The position numbers and the translations under genes are program-made. A DNA stretch of 64,000 bases from Piscinibacter aquaticus (lineage in GTDB: Bacteria > Pseudomonadota > Gammaproteobacteria > Burkholderiales > Burkholderiaceae_C), in assembly GCA_007994965.1 (NCBI GenBank), contig VOPW01000001.1, positions 1,364,001 through 1,428,000 of the forward strand, in the 5' to 3' direction. A model generated the notes under the pieces. The model was not told the origin of the DNA, did no database searches, and worked only from the letters and a program-made list of their open reading frames with translations. Position 1 is the first letter of the stretch. Every line of letters begins with the position of its first letter. Positions 33,297-49,376 of this stretch are shown here, in pieces.

Positions 33297-33312
33297 CCGG
33301 CAGCGGTCGCGC

Positions 33313-34500
33313 TCAAGGGCGCAGCAGGCCCGACATCGTGCTCGACTCTTCGCGCACGTCGAGCTGGATGTCGGTGAAGGTCGGCTGGTCGTCCTGCTCT
33401 TCCTTCTTCGGCTGGATGCGCGACACCGGCGACATGTCGTTCTGCAGGCGCCACATCAGGTTGGTCGGCGAATCGGCGTAGGCCGGGCCTTCGTCGCGGG
33501 TGATCATGTCGGTGGTGATCAGGCGGGCGAGATCCTGCTCGAAGGTCTGCGAGCCTTCGGCCAGCGACTTCTCCATCGCTTCCTTCACGCCGGTGAAGTC
33601 TCCCTGTTCGATCAGCTCGGACACCAGCTTGGTGTTGAGCATCACCTCCACCGCCGGCACGCGGCCGCCCGAGACCGCACGCACCAGGCGCTGCGAGATG
33701 ACCGCCTTCAGGCCGGCGGCCAGGTCGGCCAGCAGGGCAGGGCGCGCTTCCGGCGTGTAGAACGACAGGATCCGGCCCAGCGCGTGGTACGAGTTGTTGG
33801 CGTGCAGCGTCGACAGCACGAGATGGCCCGACAGCGCATACGAGATCGCCGAGGTCATGGTCTCGCGGTCGCGGATCTCGCCGATCATGATGCAGTCCGG
33901 CGCCTGGCGCAGCGCGTTCTTCAGGCCGACCTGCAGCGTGTTGGTGTCGCGGCCCACCTCGCGCTGGTTGACCACCGACTTCTTGTTCGAGAACAGGAAC
34001 TCGATCGGATCCTCGATGGTGAGGATGTGGCCGGCCATCTGCTGGTTGCGCTGCTCGAGCATGGCCGCCAGCGTCGTGCTCTTGCCGGTGCCGGTGGCGC
34101 CGACCATGAGGATCAGGCCGCGCTTCTCGAGGATCAGCGTATTCAGGATCGGCGGGACGTTCAGGCTCTCCAGCGTCGGGATCACCACCGGAATGCAGCG
34201 GAACACCGCGGCCACCGAGCCACGCTGCTTGAAGCCCGACAGGCGGAAGCTGCCGACGCCCGGCAGGCCGACGCTCATGTTGAGCTCGCCGGTGTCGTCG
34301 AGCTCCTCGAGCTGGCTGGGTGTCAGCAGTTCTGCCAGCAGCTGGCGCGGCTGGGAGTGCGTCAGCGGCTGATCGGAGAGCTGCAGCAGTTGCCCGTTGA
34401 TCTTGATGAGGATCGGCGAATTGGCCGACAGGTACACGTCCGACGCATTCTTCTCCGCCATCAGGCGAAGCACGCGCTCCATGTTGCCGCCACCGCTCAT
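33313..34500 (-). CDS. PilT/PilU-family type IV pilus retraction ATPase
   Basis: An intact 395-residue hexameric ATPase of the pilus retraction type. An N-terminal PAS-like domain ([20 protein letters not shown]) is followed by Walker [21 protein letters not shown], the Asp box [13 protein letters not shown], Walker [15 protein letters not shown] and the His box [20 protein letters not shown]. The C-terminal extension beyond the core, and the absence of PilT's AIRNLIRE-type tail, point to PilU or a PilU-like paralogue. It lies between dapD and dapE. Start [11 protein letters not shown] at 34500; an internal Met at 34482 is possible. Confidence 0.9.
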   Translation of the reverse strand: MSGGGNMERVLRLMAEKNASDVYLSANSPILIKINGQLLQLSDQPLTHSQPRQLLAELLTPSQLEELDDTGELNMSVGLPGVGSFRLSGFKQRGSVAAVFRCIPVVIPTLESLNVPPILNTLILEKRGLILMVGATGTGKSTTLAAMLEQRNQQMAGHILTIEDPIEFLFSNKKSVVNQREVGRDTNTLQVGLKNALRQAPDCIMIGEIRDRETMTSAISYALSGHLVLSTLHANNSYHALGRILSFYTPEARPALLADLAAGLKAVISQRLVRAVSGGRVPAVEVMLNTKLVSELIEQGDFTGVKEAMEKSLAEGSQTFEQDLARLITTDMITRDEGPAYADSPTNLMWRLQNDMSPVSRIQPKKEEQDDQPTFTDIQLDVREESSTMSGLLRP

Positions 34501-34534
34501 GCCGATCCTCCCGTGGTTGTGGTTCGTACGCTGC

Positions 34535-35364
<830 letters not shown>

Positions 35365-35367
35365 GGC

Positions 35368-36557
35368 TCAGCGGGCTTGGATGAAGGAAACGATGCGGTG
35401 GGCGGCTTCGAGGCACTCGTCGACACCGGCCACGAGCGCCATGCGGATCCGCCCGGCGCCGGGATTGATGCCGCCCGATTCGCGGGCGAGCAGGCTGCCG
35501 GGCAGCACCGCCACATTGTATTGAGCGAGCAACTGGAGCGCGAAGGCTACGTCGTCGTCGCCCGGCACGCGCGCCCAGAGGTAGAAGCCGGCATCGGGCA
35601 GCGCGACATCCATCACGCCGGCCAGCAGCGGCGTCACCCGCCAAACTTGGTGCGGTAGAGGTTGCGGTTGTCGACGACATGCGCCTCGTCGTTCCACGCG
35701 GCGATGCTGGCCGCCTGCACCACCGGGCTCATCGCACTGCCGTGGTAAGTGCGGTAGAGCAGGAACTGCTTGAGGATGGCCGCATCGCCCGCGACGAAGC
35801 CCGAGCGCATGCCCGGCACGTTGGAGCGCTTCGAGAGACTGGTCAGCGCGACCAGGTTGCGGAAGTCGCGCCGGCCGAGCTGCAGCGCGGCCTCCAGGCC
35901 GCCCAGCGGCGGCTCGTCGCGGAAGTAGATCTCCGAGTAGCACTCGTCGGACGCGATCACGAAGCCGTGCCGGTCGCTCAACTCGAAGAGCGTCTTCCAC
36001 TCGGCCAGCGGCATCACCGCGCCGGTCGGGTTGCCGGGCGAGCAGACGTACAGCAGCTGCGTGCGCGCCCAGACCGCGTCGGGCACGCTGGCCCAGTCCG
36101 GCGCGAAGTTGCGCGCCGGGTCGCTGTTGGCGTAGTGCGGCTGCGCGCCGGCCAGCAGCGCCGCGCCTTCGTAGATCTGATAGAAGGGATTGGGGCAGAC
36201 GACGGTCGCGCCCGGCCCGGTCGGATCGATCACCGTCTGCGCCAGCGCGAACAGCGCCTCCCGCGAGCCGTTGACCGGCAGCACCTGCGTGGCCGCATCG
36301 AGCGTCACGCCGTAGCGGCGCTGCACCCAGGCGGCGCAGGCCTCGCGCAGCTTCGGCTCGCCGGCAGTGGCCGGGTAGCTGGCCAGTCCGGCGAGGTTGT
36401 CGGTCAGCGCGCGCTTGATCAGTTCGGGCGTGGCGTGCTTGGGCTCGCCGATGCCCAGGCTGATCGGCCGGTATGTGGGATTGGGCGTGATGCCGCGCGT
36501 CAGCTCGCGCAGGCGCTCGAAGGGGTAGGGGTGCAGTCGCGCGAGCAGCGGGTTCAT
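35368..36557 (-). CDS. dapC: N-succinyldiaminopimelate aminotransferase DapC (frame broken)
   Basis: A fold-type I PLP aminotransferase acting between DapD and DapE. The start [19 protein letters not shown] and the segment [20 protein letters not shown] are typical. The PLP Lys lies in [17 protein letters not shown]. Other landmarks are [16 protein letters not shown] and [18 protein letters not shown]. One base is missing near 35640. The length is about 396 residues. The ATG at 36557 overlaps the queF stop (ATGA). Confidence 0.94.
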
Positions 36558-37027
36558 AGCAGGCCGGTCTCGGCCGCGTGGGCCGGCAGGTCGACGCGCG
36601 GCTGTGGCTTCCAGCCCTTCTTGCGGTGCTCGGCGACGACATTCGTATAGATGCCCCCGCGCACGTACCACTTGGCCGTGATGCGCACGAAGCGCGGCGC
36701 CGTCGCCTTCACGATGTCGTCGAGGATGGTGTTGGTCACCTTCTCGTGAAACGCGCCCTCGTTTCGGTAGCTCCAGAAATACATCTTCAGGCTCTTCAGC
36801 TCCACGCAGAGCTTGTCCGCGATCATGTCGATCGTGAAGTGCGCGAAATCGGGCTGCCCGGTCAGCGGGCAGTGGCAGGTGAACTCCGGCACCTGGAACT
36901 GGATGACGTAGTCACGCTCCGGCGCGGGGTTCGGGAAGACGTGCAGTTCCTTGCTCGGCGCGCTCGGCGGATTGGGCGGCATCGGGCGCTCTTTGAGCGG
37001 CGGCTGGGCGGGCGACTTCTTGGCCAT
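36554..37027 (-). CDS. queF: NADPH-dependent 7-cyano-7-deazaguanine reductase QueF
   Basis: Reduces preQ0 to preQ1 in queuosine biosynthesis. Intact, 157 residues, the short (type I, YkvM-like) form. It has the catalytic Cys and Asp in [18 protein letters not shown], the [20 protein letters not shown] motif and a C-terminal [15 protein letters not shown]. Its first 35 residues are Pro- and Ser-rich and not part of the enzyme core. It heads the long minus-strand dap unit. Confidence 0.96.
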   Translation of the reverse strand: MAKKSPAQPPLKERPMPPNPPSAPSKELHVFPNPAPERDYVIQFQVPEFTCHCPLTGQPDFAHFTIDMIADKLCVELKSLKMYFWSYRNEGAFHEKVTNTILDDIVKATAPRFVRITAKWYVRGGIYTNVVAEHRKKGWKPQPRVDLPAHAAETGLL

Positions 37028-37098
37028 GGCGGACACGTCTGGAGAGGGTTGCAGAGCTTGGCAGAGGGGCCGCGATGCTATCATCCCGCCCCGAAGAG

Positions 37099-37120
37099 AG
37101 CCCGCGTCAACGCGGGTTTT
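37099..37120 (+). terminator. hairpin with T-tract upstream of smc
   Basis: CCCGCG (37101-37106), loop TCAA, CGCGGG (37111-37116), then TTTT. The stem is perfect and followed by a T-run on the plus strand, so it has the form of a small intrinsic terminator or attenuator. It lies 68 bp before the smc start and faces smc. No coding sequence precedes it on this strand, so it could end a short leader RNA or attenuate smc. Confidence 0.55.
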
Positions 37121-37187
37121 CTCATATGAATCAAGCACTTGGCGAAAGGTCGATGCACCTCGACGCCGGGCAACACCCCGCTCTCCC

Positions 37188-40100
37188 ATGCGCCTGAACT
37201 CGATCAAGCTCTCCGGCTTCAAGTCGTTCGCCGAGCCGACCAACTTCCAGCTGCCCGGGCAGCTGGTCGGCGTGGTCGGGCCCAACGGCTGCGGCAAGTC
37301 GAACATCATGGATGCCGTGCGCTGGGTGCTCGGCGAGAGCAAGGCCAGCGAGCTGCGCGGCGAGTCGATGCAGGACGTGATCTTCAACGGCTCGGGCAAC
37401 CGCAAGCCGGCAAGCCGCGCCAGCGTCGAACTCGTCTTCGACAACAGCGATGCGCGCGCCGGCGGCCAGTGGAACCAGTTCACCGAGATCGCGGTGAAAC
37501 GCGTGCTGACGCGTGACGGCACCAGCAGCTACTACATCAACAACCAGCCGGTGCGCCGCCGCGACGTGCAGGACGTCTTCCTCGGCACCGGCCTGGGCCC
37601 GCGCGCCTACGCCATCATCGGCCAGGGCACGATCAGCCGCATCATCGAATCCAAGCCCGAGGAGCTGCGCCTGTTCCTCGAGGAAGCCGCCGGCGTCTCG
37701 AAATACAAGGAGCGCCGCCGCGAGACCGAGAACCGCCTCAAGGATACGCGCGAGAACCTGACCCGCGTGGAAGACATCCTTCGCGAGCTGACCAGCAACC
37801 TCGACAAGCTGGAGAAGCAGGCCGAGGTGGCCACGCAGTACCGCACGCTGCAGCAAAGCGGCGAGCTAAAAGCTGCACCAGCTGTGGTTCCTGAAGCACC
37901 GCGATGCGGCGAGCGAGGAAGAGCGCGTCAAGAAGGCCGTGCTCGAAGCGACCAATGCGCTCGAAGCGCGCCCGGCCGAGCTGCGCCATGGCGAAGCCGA
38001 GCTGGAGACGATCCGCCGGGCGCACTACGCCGCCAGCGACGAGCTGCACAGCGCGCAGGGGCTGCTGGCCGAAGCCGCGCTGGAGGTGAGCCGGCTGGAA
38101 GAGCGCATTCGCTACGTGGTGGAAGGCCGTGCGCGCGTCGAGCAGCGCCCGGCCGAGCTGAAGGCCAGCAGCGAGCAGTGGGAAGAACGCCGGCAGCAGG
38201 CCGACGACGAGCTGGGCCAGATCGCCGAGCAGATCGCCGCCGCCGAGGAACAGAGCGAAGTGCTGGCCGCGCAGGCCGAGGAGCAGTCGGGCCAGCTGCC
38301 GAGCTTCGAAGACGCCGTGCGCGCCGCGCAGGCCAGGAGCAACGAGCAGCGCAACGTGGTGGCGCAGGTGCAGCAGCAGATCCAGCTGCTGGCCGCCGAG
38401 AGCCGCAACATCGACGAGCAGCGCCGCCAGTTCAACACCCGCCGCGAACGGCTGACCAGCGAGAAGCAGCAGCTCGCCGCGCCCGACACGGCGCGCCGGC
38501 CGAGCTGAAGACCAGCTTCGCCGCCGCCGAGGAAGCGCAGGGCGTGGCCGACGCGCGCCTGCACGAGCTGCAGGAACAGGTGCCCGCGCTCGACGACGAG
38601 CGCCGCGCCAAGCAGGAGCAGGTGAACGCCGAATCGGCGAAGCACTCGGATCTCTCGGCGCGCCTCGAAAGCGCTACGCGCGCTGCAGGAGAAGGTGCAG
38701 ACCGAGGGCAAGCTCAAGCCCTGGCTGGCCAAGCACGGCCTCGAAGGCCTGCAGGGCCTGTGGACCAAGGTGCACATCGAGGCCGGCTGGGAAACGGCGC
38801 TGGAATCGGCGCTGCGCGAACGGCTCAACGCGCTGGAAGTCGGCCGCATCGAGACCGTGCGCGCCTTCGCCGACGATGCGCCGCCGGCCAAGCTGGCCTT
38901 CTACACGCCGCCGATTGCGGCCATCGCCAATACGCACCAGACGCTGCCGCGCCTGAGCGATCTGCTGCGCCTGGGCGATGCCGGCCTGAAGGCGCTGCTC
39001 AATGACTGGCTGGAAGGCGTCTACACCGCCGCCAGCATCGAGGAAGCACTGGCCAACCGCGGCAAGCTCACCCACGGCGAAGTGATCATGACCCGCGAGG
39101 GCCACCAGATCAGCCAGTTCGCCGTGGCCTTCTATGCGCCCGATTCCGAGCAGGCCGGCATGCTGGCGCGTGCCCAGGAGATCGAGAACCTGGAGCGCCA
39201 GCAGCGCGCAGTCGCTGATCGCCGAGGAGTCGCGCAGCGCGCTGGTGCGCGCCGAGGCCGCCTACACCGACGCGTCGCAGCGGCTGACCACCGCGCGCCG
39301 CGACGCTGCCGAGGCGCAGACGCGTGCCCACCAGCTGCAGGTGGAACTGCTGCGCCTGTCGCAACTGGCCGAGCAGACCAGCACCCGCCGCGCGCAGCTC
39401 GACGAGGAACTGGCCGAGCTCGACGCGCAGCTCGAGGACCTGAACGAGCGCCGCGCCACCGGCGAGGCGAAGTTCGAAGAGCTCGACATGCAGCTCGCGA
39501 CCACGCAGGAGCGCCATGCCGAGCTCGACGAAGGCGTGATCAATGCCGAGCGCAAGCTGGCCGATGCGCGCGAGCAGCTGCGTGCGCTGGAGCGGCAGAG
39601 CCAGGAGGCGCAGTTCCAGGCGCGCTCGCTGGCAGCGCGGCGCGGCGAACTGCAGCGCGGCATCGAGACCGCGGTGCAGCAGGTGGCGGCCAACGAGGCT
39701 TCCGCCCAGCAGCTCACCGAAGAGCTGGAACGGCTGACCGACGCCGCCGCGCAGGCCGGCCTGCAAACCGCACTGGCCCTGAAGCTGGAGCGCGAGGCCG
39801 CGCTCGGCGCCAAGCGCAGCGAATACGACGACCTGACGCTGCGCATGCGCCGCTCGGAAGAGCAGCGCCTGCAGCACGAGCAGAGCCTGCAGCCGCTGCG
39901 CGAGCGCATCACCAAGCTGCAGCTGGAGGAGCAGGCCGCCCAGCTCGGCGGCGCGCAGTACCTCGAGCAGCTCACCGCCGCGCAGGTCGATCTGGAAGCG
40001 CTGGCGAAGAACATCGAGGAGAACGGCGTCAAGCTCTACGGCCTGCAAGGCGAGATCGACCGCATCAACCGCGAGATCAATGCGCTGGGCGCGGTGAACC

Positions 40101-40700
40101 TCGCCGCGCTCGACGAGCTGACCGCAGCGCGCGAGCGCAAGACCTTCCTCGATGCGCAGAACGCCGACCTGACCGACGCGATCAAGACGCTGGAAGACGC
40201 GATCCACAAGATCGACCTGGAAACGCGCGACCTGCTGGGCAGCACCTTCAACCAGGTCAACGAGCATTTCGGCCGCATGTTCCCCAGCCTGTTCGGCGGC
40301 GGCCAAGCTGTTGGTGATGACCGGCGACGAGATCCTCGACGCCGGCGTGCAGGTGATGGCCCAGCCGCCCGGCAAGAAGAACAGCACCATCCATCTGCTC
40401 TCCGGCGGCGAGAAGGCGCTGACCGCGATCGCGCTGGTGTTCGCGATCTTCCAGCTCAACCCGGCGCCGTTCTGTCTGCTCGACGAGGTGGACGCGCCGC
40501 TGGACGACGCCAACACCGAGCGCTACGCCAAGCTGGTGAAGGAAATGGCCAGCGGCACGCAGTTCCTCTTCATCAGCCACAACAAGATCGCGATGGAGAT
40601 GGCCGAGCAGCTGATCGGCGTGACCATGCAGGAGCAGGGCGTCTCGCGCATCGTGGCGGTGGACATGGAAGCCGCCGTCAGCATGGCGGAAGCCGCTTGA
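37188..40700 (+). CDS. smc: chromosome segregation protein SMC (frame broken)
   Basis: The ATPase of the bacterial condensin complex. The N-terminal head has [20 protein letters not shown], two coiled-coil arms follow, the hinge is [20 protein letters not shown] through [14 protein letters not shown], and the C-terminal head has [20 protein letters not shown] and [20 protein letters not shown]. The length of about 1,170 residues is typical. Frame changes lie near 37868 and 38669 (each an apparent extra A in an A-run), 38490, 39210 and 40305. The ATG at 37188 begins the canonical [14 protein letters not shown]. The next gene, zipA-like, starts 10 bp after the stop. Confidence 0.95.
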
Positions 40701-40710
40701 GGTTCGGCGC

Positions 40711-44599
<3,889 letters not shown>

Positions 44600-44611
44600 G
44601 CGGCGCCGGGT

Positions 44612-45469
44612 TCAGGCCGGGCGCAGCGCCATCACGCCGGCCACCACCAGCGCGGTTCCGGCGGCGCGCAGTGGGCCGAAGCCTTCCTTCAGCCACAGCG
44701 CGCCAAGCGCCGCGGCGAACAGCACCGAGGTCTCGCGCAGCGCGGCCACCACCGCCACCGGCGCCTGCGTCATCGCCCACAGCGCGATGGCGTAGGAGCC
44801 GAACGAGGCCGCGGTGCCGACCAATGCCAGCTTCCAGCGTTCGCCATGTGTGCGAGCGTGGCCGCGAAGTCGGCGCGGCGCCGCCACAGCACGAGCGCGA
44901 GAAAGGGCACGCCCTCGAAGACGAACAGCGTGGCCACGTAGCTGGCGGCGTTGCCGGCAGCACGCACGCCCAGGCCGTCGATCAAGGTGTACAGCGCGAT
45001 GATCGCCGCATTGGCCAGTGCATAGCGCAGCGCCTTGCCCGGATGGCCGCCCGTGGCGCTGCGCGACAGGCCGATGGCCAGCACGCCGGCACTGACGGCC
45101 AGCACACCGGCCCAGGCGGTGGGCGAAAGCGGCTCGCCCACCACCGCGGCGCTCGCCAGCGCCACCAGCAGCGGTGCGCTGCCGCGCATCACCGGGTAGG
45201 TCAGGCCCAGGTCACCATGCCGGTAGGCGCCGACCAGCGCCGGTAGTAGCCCAAGCGCACCACCACCGAGGCGGCGAGATACGGCCAGGCCGCGCGCGGC
45301 GGCAGCCCGACGACGATCAGCACCGGCAGCGCGACGACGATGCCCAGGCCGTGGATCAGCGCGGTGTCCAGCGCCTTGTCGCGCCCGCCCTTGATCAGCG
45401 CGTTCCACGAGGCATGCAGCAGCGCGCCGAACAGCACCGCGGCCAGCACTGGCCGGTCAGCGCCCCCAC
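44612..45469 (-). CDS. EamA/DMT-superfamily permease (frame broken)
   Basis: An inner-membrane drug/metabolite transporter-like protein of about 285 residues with roughly ten hydrophobic segments and the two internal repeats of the EamA family: PVLAAVLFGALLHASWNALI near the N-terminus and TSVLFAAALGALWLKEGFGP near the C-terminus. Frame changes lie near 45455, 45235 and 44865. I take the GTG at 45469 as the start because it is 3 bp after the stop of the upstream gene and precedes the first helix. The substrate is unknown. Confidence 0.83.
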
Positions 45470-45472
45470 GGC

Positions 45473-47176
45473 TCAGCGCTTGTCCTCGTCGGCCGGCAGC
45501 TCGGCCAGCTTCGAGTGGCGGATGCGCGTCTGCGAGAGCACGCCGGCCATGTCCAGGATCGGGTAGGCGATCGAGCAGATGTGCGAGTTGATGCGCTTGA
45601 GGTCGCTGATCAGGTCGAGGTGCAGCGAACTCGTCTCGATGCTCTGCGCGGTGTTGTCCTGCAGCCGGGCGATGTGGCTGGCGGCGTACTCGCGCTCGAG
45701 GTCGCGAAAGCGCGCCTTTTCCTCCAGCAGCTTCTTCGCGTCGCGCACATGGCCGTCGAGGAACACGCTCATGCCCAGGCGCAGGTTGGCCAGCAGCCGC
45801 TCGTGCAGGTGGCTGATCTCGGCCAAGGCCGGCCTCGGAGAAGCTGCGGTTCTTGCGGATCTTCTTGTCCTCCACGTCCTGCAGCACACGCTCGATCACG
45901 TCGCCGATCTGCTCCATGTTGATCGTGAACGAGAGGATGTCGGTCCAGCGCCGGCTCTCGCGCTCCGACAGCGCCTCGCGCGAGATCTGCGTCAGGTAGA
46001 ACTTGATGGCCGAGTACAGCTCGTCGACGGTGTCGTCCATCTTGCGCAGTTGCTCGGCCAGCACCGGTCGTTGTGGCGGATCACCGGCAGGATGCCGCGC
46101 AGCATGGTCTCGACCACGTCGGCCGGTGCAGCGCCTCGCGCGCTGCGCAGCTGATTGCCAGCGACGGCGTCTGCAGTGCCGACGGATCGAGGTGGCGCGG
46201 CCGGTCGGCGCCGGCGCCCAGCCGCGGCAGCTCGGGCAGGGCGCGCTCGACGAGGCGCCCGACCACGCCGGTGAAGCTGATGAACAGCATCGCCAGCATC
46301 AGGTTGAAGCCGAGGTGGAACCACACCACCTGCTCGTGCAGCGCGGCGCCGGTGAGCTGCAGCCACACGTGCGCCTGCGGCAGAAGCGGATGGCGATGGC
46401 CGCGCCCAGGCCCTTGAAGATCAGGTTGCCCAGCGGCAGCCGGCGCACCTGCGGCGAAGCCCCGCCGGTGGCCAGCAGCGCGAGGAAGCCGCTGCCGAGG
46501 TTGGCGCCGATGACCGTGCCGAGCGCCACGTTGGCCGGCACGATGCCCGAGGTGGCCAGCGTGGCGGTGAGCAGCACGATGGCCGATGCTCGAGTACGAC
46601 AGCACGGTCAGCACCGCACCGACGACGATGTCCAGCAGCACCTCGTTGGGCAGCGAGGCGATCAGGTTGCGCACCGCCGGCGATTCGGTCAGCGGCCGCG
46701 TGGCCTCCACGATCAGCTGCAGCGCCAGCGTGATCAGGCCGAGGCCGATCAGCACCCGGCCGACGCGGCCGACGCCGGTGTCCTGCCGTGAGGTGAACAT
46801 CACCACGCCGACGAAGATCAGCAGCGGCGAGAGCCATGACAGGTCGAGCGAGAAGACTACCGCCATCATCGCGCTGCCGACGTCGGCGCCGAGCATCACC
46901 GCCAGCGCGGCGCTGGTGGGCACCGTGCCCTTGCCGACGAAGCTGGCGACGATCAGGCAGGTGGCCGTGGCCGATTGCGATCTTGCCGGTCACGCCCCAG
47001 CCGGCGGCCAGCGCCGTCAACCGGTTGCTGAAGCTCTTGGCCAGGATGCCGCGAAGGTTCTCGCCGGCCACGCGAAGCATGCCGGTGCGCACCAGCGTGC
47101 GTGCTCCACACGAGCAGCGCGATGGCGGCCAGCAGATTGAGCAGGTGGATCAAGCGGGCTCCGGCGCAGCCTTCAT
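45473..47176 (-). CDS. Na/Pi cotransporter family protein with C-terminal PhoU-like domain (frame broken)
   Basis: About 567 residues, combining a sodium:phosphate symporter membrane part with a soluble PhoU-like domain. Membrane motifs include TVPTSAALAVMLGADVGSAM and SGIVPANVALGTVIGANLGS, the paired repeats of the PNaS family. The C-terminal part is helical (AEQLRKMDDTVDELYSAIKF, then RSFSEAG and LHLDLISDLKRINSHICSIA). At least seven frame changes are needed. The start could be the ATG at 47176, which overlaps the IclR stop but needs one base before the first helix, or the TTG at 47153 in frame with that helix. Its PhoU part suggests sensing or gating by phosphate status. Confidence 0.87.
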
Positions 47177-47990
47177 GCCTTGACGAGCAGCATCTGCGAG
47201 ATCTGTGCCGCCGCCGCCTGCAGGCGCGGCAGGAACTGCGCGACCATCTGCGCCGCCGGCGCGCGCGCCGCCTGGCCGCTGACGTTCATCGCCGCGATCG
47301 CGCGGCCGGCGCGGTCGCGGATGGGCACCGACAGCGAGACCAGGCCCTCTTCCAGCTCCTGATCGACCACGCACCAGCCCTGGCGGCGCACGCGTTCGAG
47401 CTCGACCTTCAGCGCGGCCGGGTCGGTGATCGTTCGGTCGGTGTGGGCCACGAGCGGGTGGCGGGCGAGCAGCGCATCGACGGCGGCAGGATCGAGCTCG
47501 GCCAGCAGCGTGCGGCCCATCGAGGTGCAGGCCGCCGGCAGGCGCGAGCCGATGCCGAGGTTGATGCTCATGATCTTGTGCGTCGGCACGCGCAGCACGT
47601 AGACGATGTCCGCGCCGTCGAGCACCGCTGCCGAGCAGGACTCCTTCAGCTCCTCGACCAGCTTCTCCATCACCGGCTCGGCCGGGTTCCACAGCGGCAG
47701 CGAGGACAGATAGGCGAAGCCGAGGTCGAGGATCTTCGGCGTCAGGCAGAACTGCCGCCCCTGGCTGCGCACGTAGCCCAGGCCTTCCAGCGTGAGCAGA
47801 ATGCGCCGGGCGCCGGCCCGCGTCAGCCCGGTGCGCTGCGCGACTTCGCTGAGCGTCTGCTGCGGCGCGCGGGCGTCGAAGGAGCGGATGACCGCCGGCC
47901 GCGTGCGAACGACTGCACGTAGCTGTCGCCGGGGCGGGGGCCGTCGTCGCTGGCCTGCAGGGTCTCGTGATCGGTCTCGGGCACGGTCAT
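47173..47990 (-). CDS. IclR-family transcriptional regulator, PcaR/PobR-like (frame broken)
   Basis: About 272 residues. The N-terminal winged helix (YVQSFARG, then TLSEVAQRTGLTRAGARRIL and LEGLGYVRSQGRQFCLTPKI) matches the PcaR/PcaU/PobR subgroup, which regulates aromatic-acid catabolism. The effector domain contains LGIGSRLPAACTSMGRTLLA and GWCVVDQELEEGLVSLSVPI. One frame change lies near 47900. No aromatic-degradation genes are in the window, so its target may be distant. The stop overlaps the ATG candidate of the Na/Pi gene. Confidence 0.87.
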
Positions 47991-48035
47991 GCGGCAGTCT
48001 ATCGCCACGCCGTCGCGAGGCCCCGGGGCTGGCGC

Positions 48036-49241
48036 TCAGAAGCCGCTGAGGCCCAGCGAGCTCTCGCCGAACACCGGCTCGTCTTCGATCCCGAAGGCGG
48101 TGACGGCACGGCTGCGGCCCTGGCGCTTGGCCTCGTACAGCGCCCGGTCGGCGCGGCGGAGCGCTTCGGCCAGCGATTCGCCCTCGTGCAACTGCACGAT
48201 GCCGAAGCTCAGGCTCAGCGGCGCAATGCCCGGCGCCACCGGCGGTCGGCGAGCTGCGCGACGATGCGCTCGGCGACGTTCATCGCGTCGTCGAGGCCGG
48301 TGCCCGGCAGCAGCGCGGCGATTCGTCGCCGCCCAGGCGCCCGGCGACGTCGGCGCGCGCAGCGAATCGCGCAGGCAGCGGCCCACCTGTCGCAGCGCCT
48401 CGTCGCCGCTGGCATGGCCGAGCAGGTCATTGATGCGCTTGAAGTGGTCGACGTCGAACATCATCAGCGCGCAGGGTGGCCGTGCGCCGTCGGCCAGGGT
48501 GCGGGCCGCCAGCTCGTGGAAGTGGCGGCGATTGGGCACGTGGGTCAGCACGTCGATGTCGGCCAGGAAGCGCAGCTGCCGGTGCACCTCGTGGAGGTTT
48601 GCCTCGCTGCGCTCGGCGGTCAGCATCAGAGCAAGGTAGACCATCACCAGCGAGGACACCAGCACCACCAGCCCGCTGGCCAGCAGCAGCTGCTCGCCAG
48701 GGCCGTCGACCGGGCCGGCCAGGGCAGCGCCCACGCGCGTCAGTTGCAGCAGCGCGGCAGAGGCCTCGAGCGCGATCAGCAGTTTCATCGCCGCGCTGTG
48801 GCGCGACTCCGCCATGTGCCAGAGCGTGACGGCCCCATAGAGGTGGAGCAGCGCGGCGCCGCCGGCGAAGGCGATCACCCGGGCCGCGAGCGAGCCTCCC
48901 GCGGCCCAGGTGGCCAGCCAGACCAGCCAGGCCAGCGCGAGCAGCAGCCAGTCGGCGACGGCCGGGATGCGGCCCGGCTGCCGGGCGCTGAAGCGGCGCA
49001 TGCCGGCCAGCACGGTGATCGGCCACTGCAGCAGCAGCAGGTTGGCCAGCGGGAGCAGCTCCGGTTCACTGTCGCGGAACAGCTGCAGCAGGCAGCCCAG
49101 CGCCAGCAGCCACTGCGCCGCCACCCACGCACCGAAGCCGCGGTAGGTGCGCTGCGTTGCCGCGTAGAAGGTCATCACGCCGGCCGAAGTGGCCAGCGCG
49201 GCAACGCAGACGGTCAGCAGGGTGGGCAGGTGGAGGGTCAT
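48036..49241 (-). CDS. membrane-anchored diguanylate cyclase (GGDEF; frame broken inside the active-site motif)
   Basis: Makes cyclic di-GMP. About 402 residues: six to seven N-terminal membrane helices (TVCVAALATSAGVMTFYAAT through VVLVSSLVMVYLALML), a short linker, and a GGDEF domain with LADIDVLTHVPNRRHFHELA and MFDVDHFKRINDLLGHASGD. The active-site motif reads GRLGGDE followed by a one-base gap; restoring one T gives GRLGGDEFAALLPG. A second missing base just upstream leaves RAAD as a plausible inhibitory RxxD site. The C-terminal DRALYEAKRQGRSR is canonical. The ATG at 49241 was chosen over the frame-open start at 49262 because it sits directly before the first helix. Confidence 0.88.
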   Translation of the reverse strand: MTLHLPTLLTVCVAALATSAGVMTFYAATQRTYRGFGAWVAAQWLLALGCLLQLFRDSEPELLPLANLLLLQWPITVLAGMRRFSARQPGRIPAVADWLLLALAWLVWLATWAAGGSLAARVIAFAGGAALLHLYGAVTLWHMAESRHSAAMKLLIALEASAALLQLTRVGAALAGPVDGPGEQLLLASGLVVLVSSLVMVYLALMLTAERSEANLHEVHRQLRFLADIDVLTHVPNRRHFHELAARTLADGARPPCALMMFDVDHFKRINDLLGHASGDEALRQVGRCLRDSLRAPTSPGAWAATNRRAAAGHRPRRRDERRRAHRRAARRPPVAPGIAPLSLSFGIVQLHEGESLAEALRRADRALYEAKRQGRSRAVTAFGIEDEPVFGESSLGLSGF

Positions 49242-49376
49242 GGCGCGACGCAGCCGTGGCATTTTGGCGGCGGGGCGTTATGCCGGCGTTACCTCTTTAG
49301 GGGGAACGGACTAGGGTCTGGGAGAATCGCTACCATCGCGCGCCTTCGCTTATTGCGCATCAAGGAGAAGCAGAAG

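Noticed and set aside
37188..40700. Programmed ribosomal frameshifting to explain the smc and other frame changes.
   Set aside because: No slippery-site/pseudoknot pattern recurs, changes occur in dozens of unrelated genes, and each is fixed by one or two bases in a short run.
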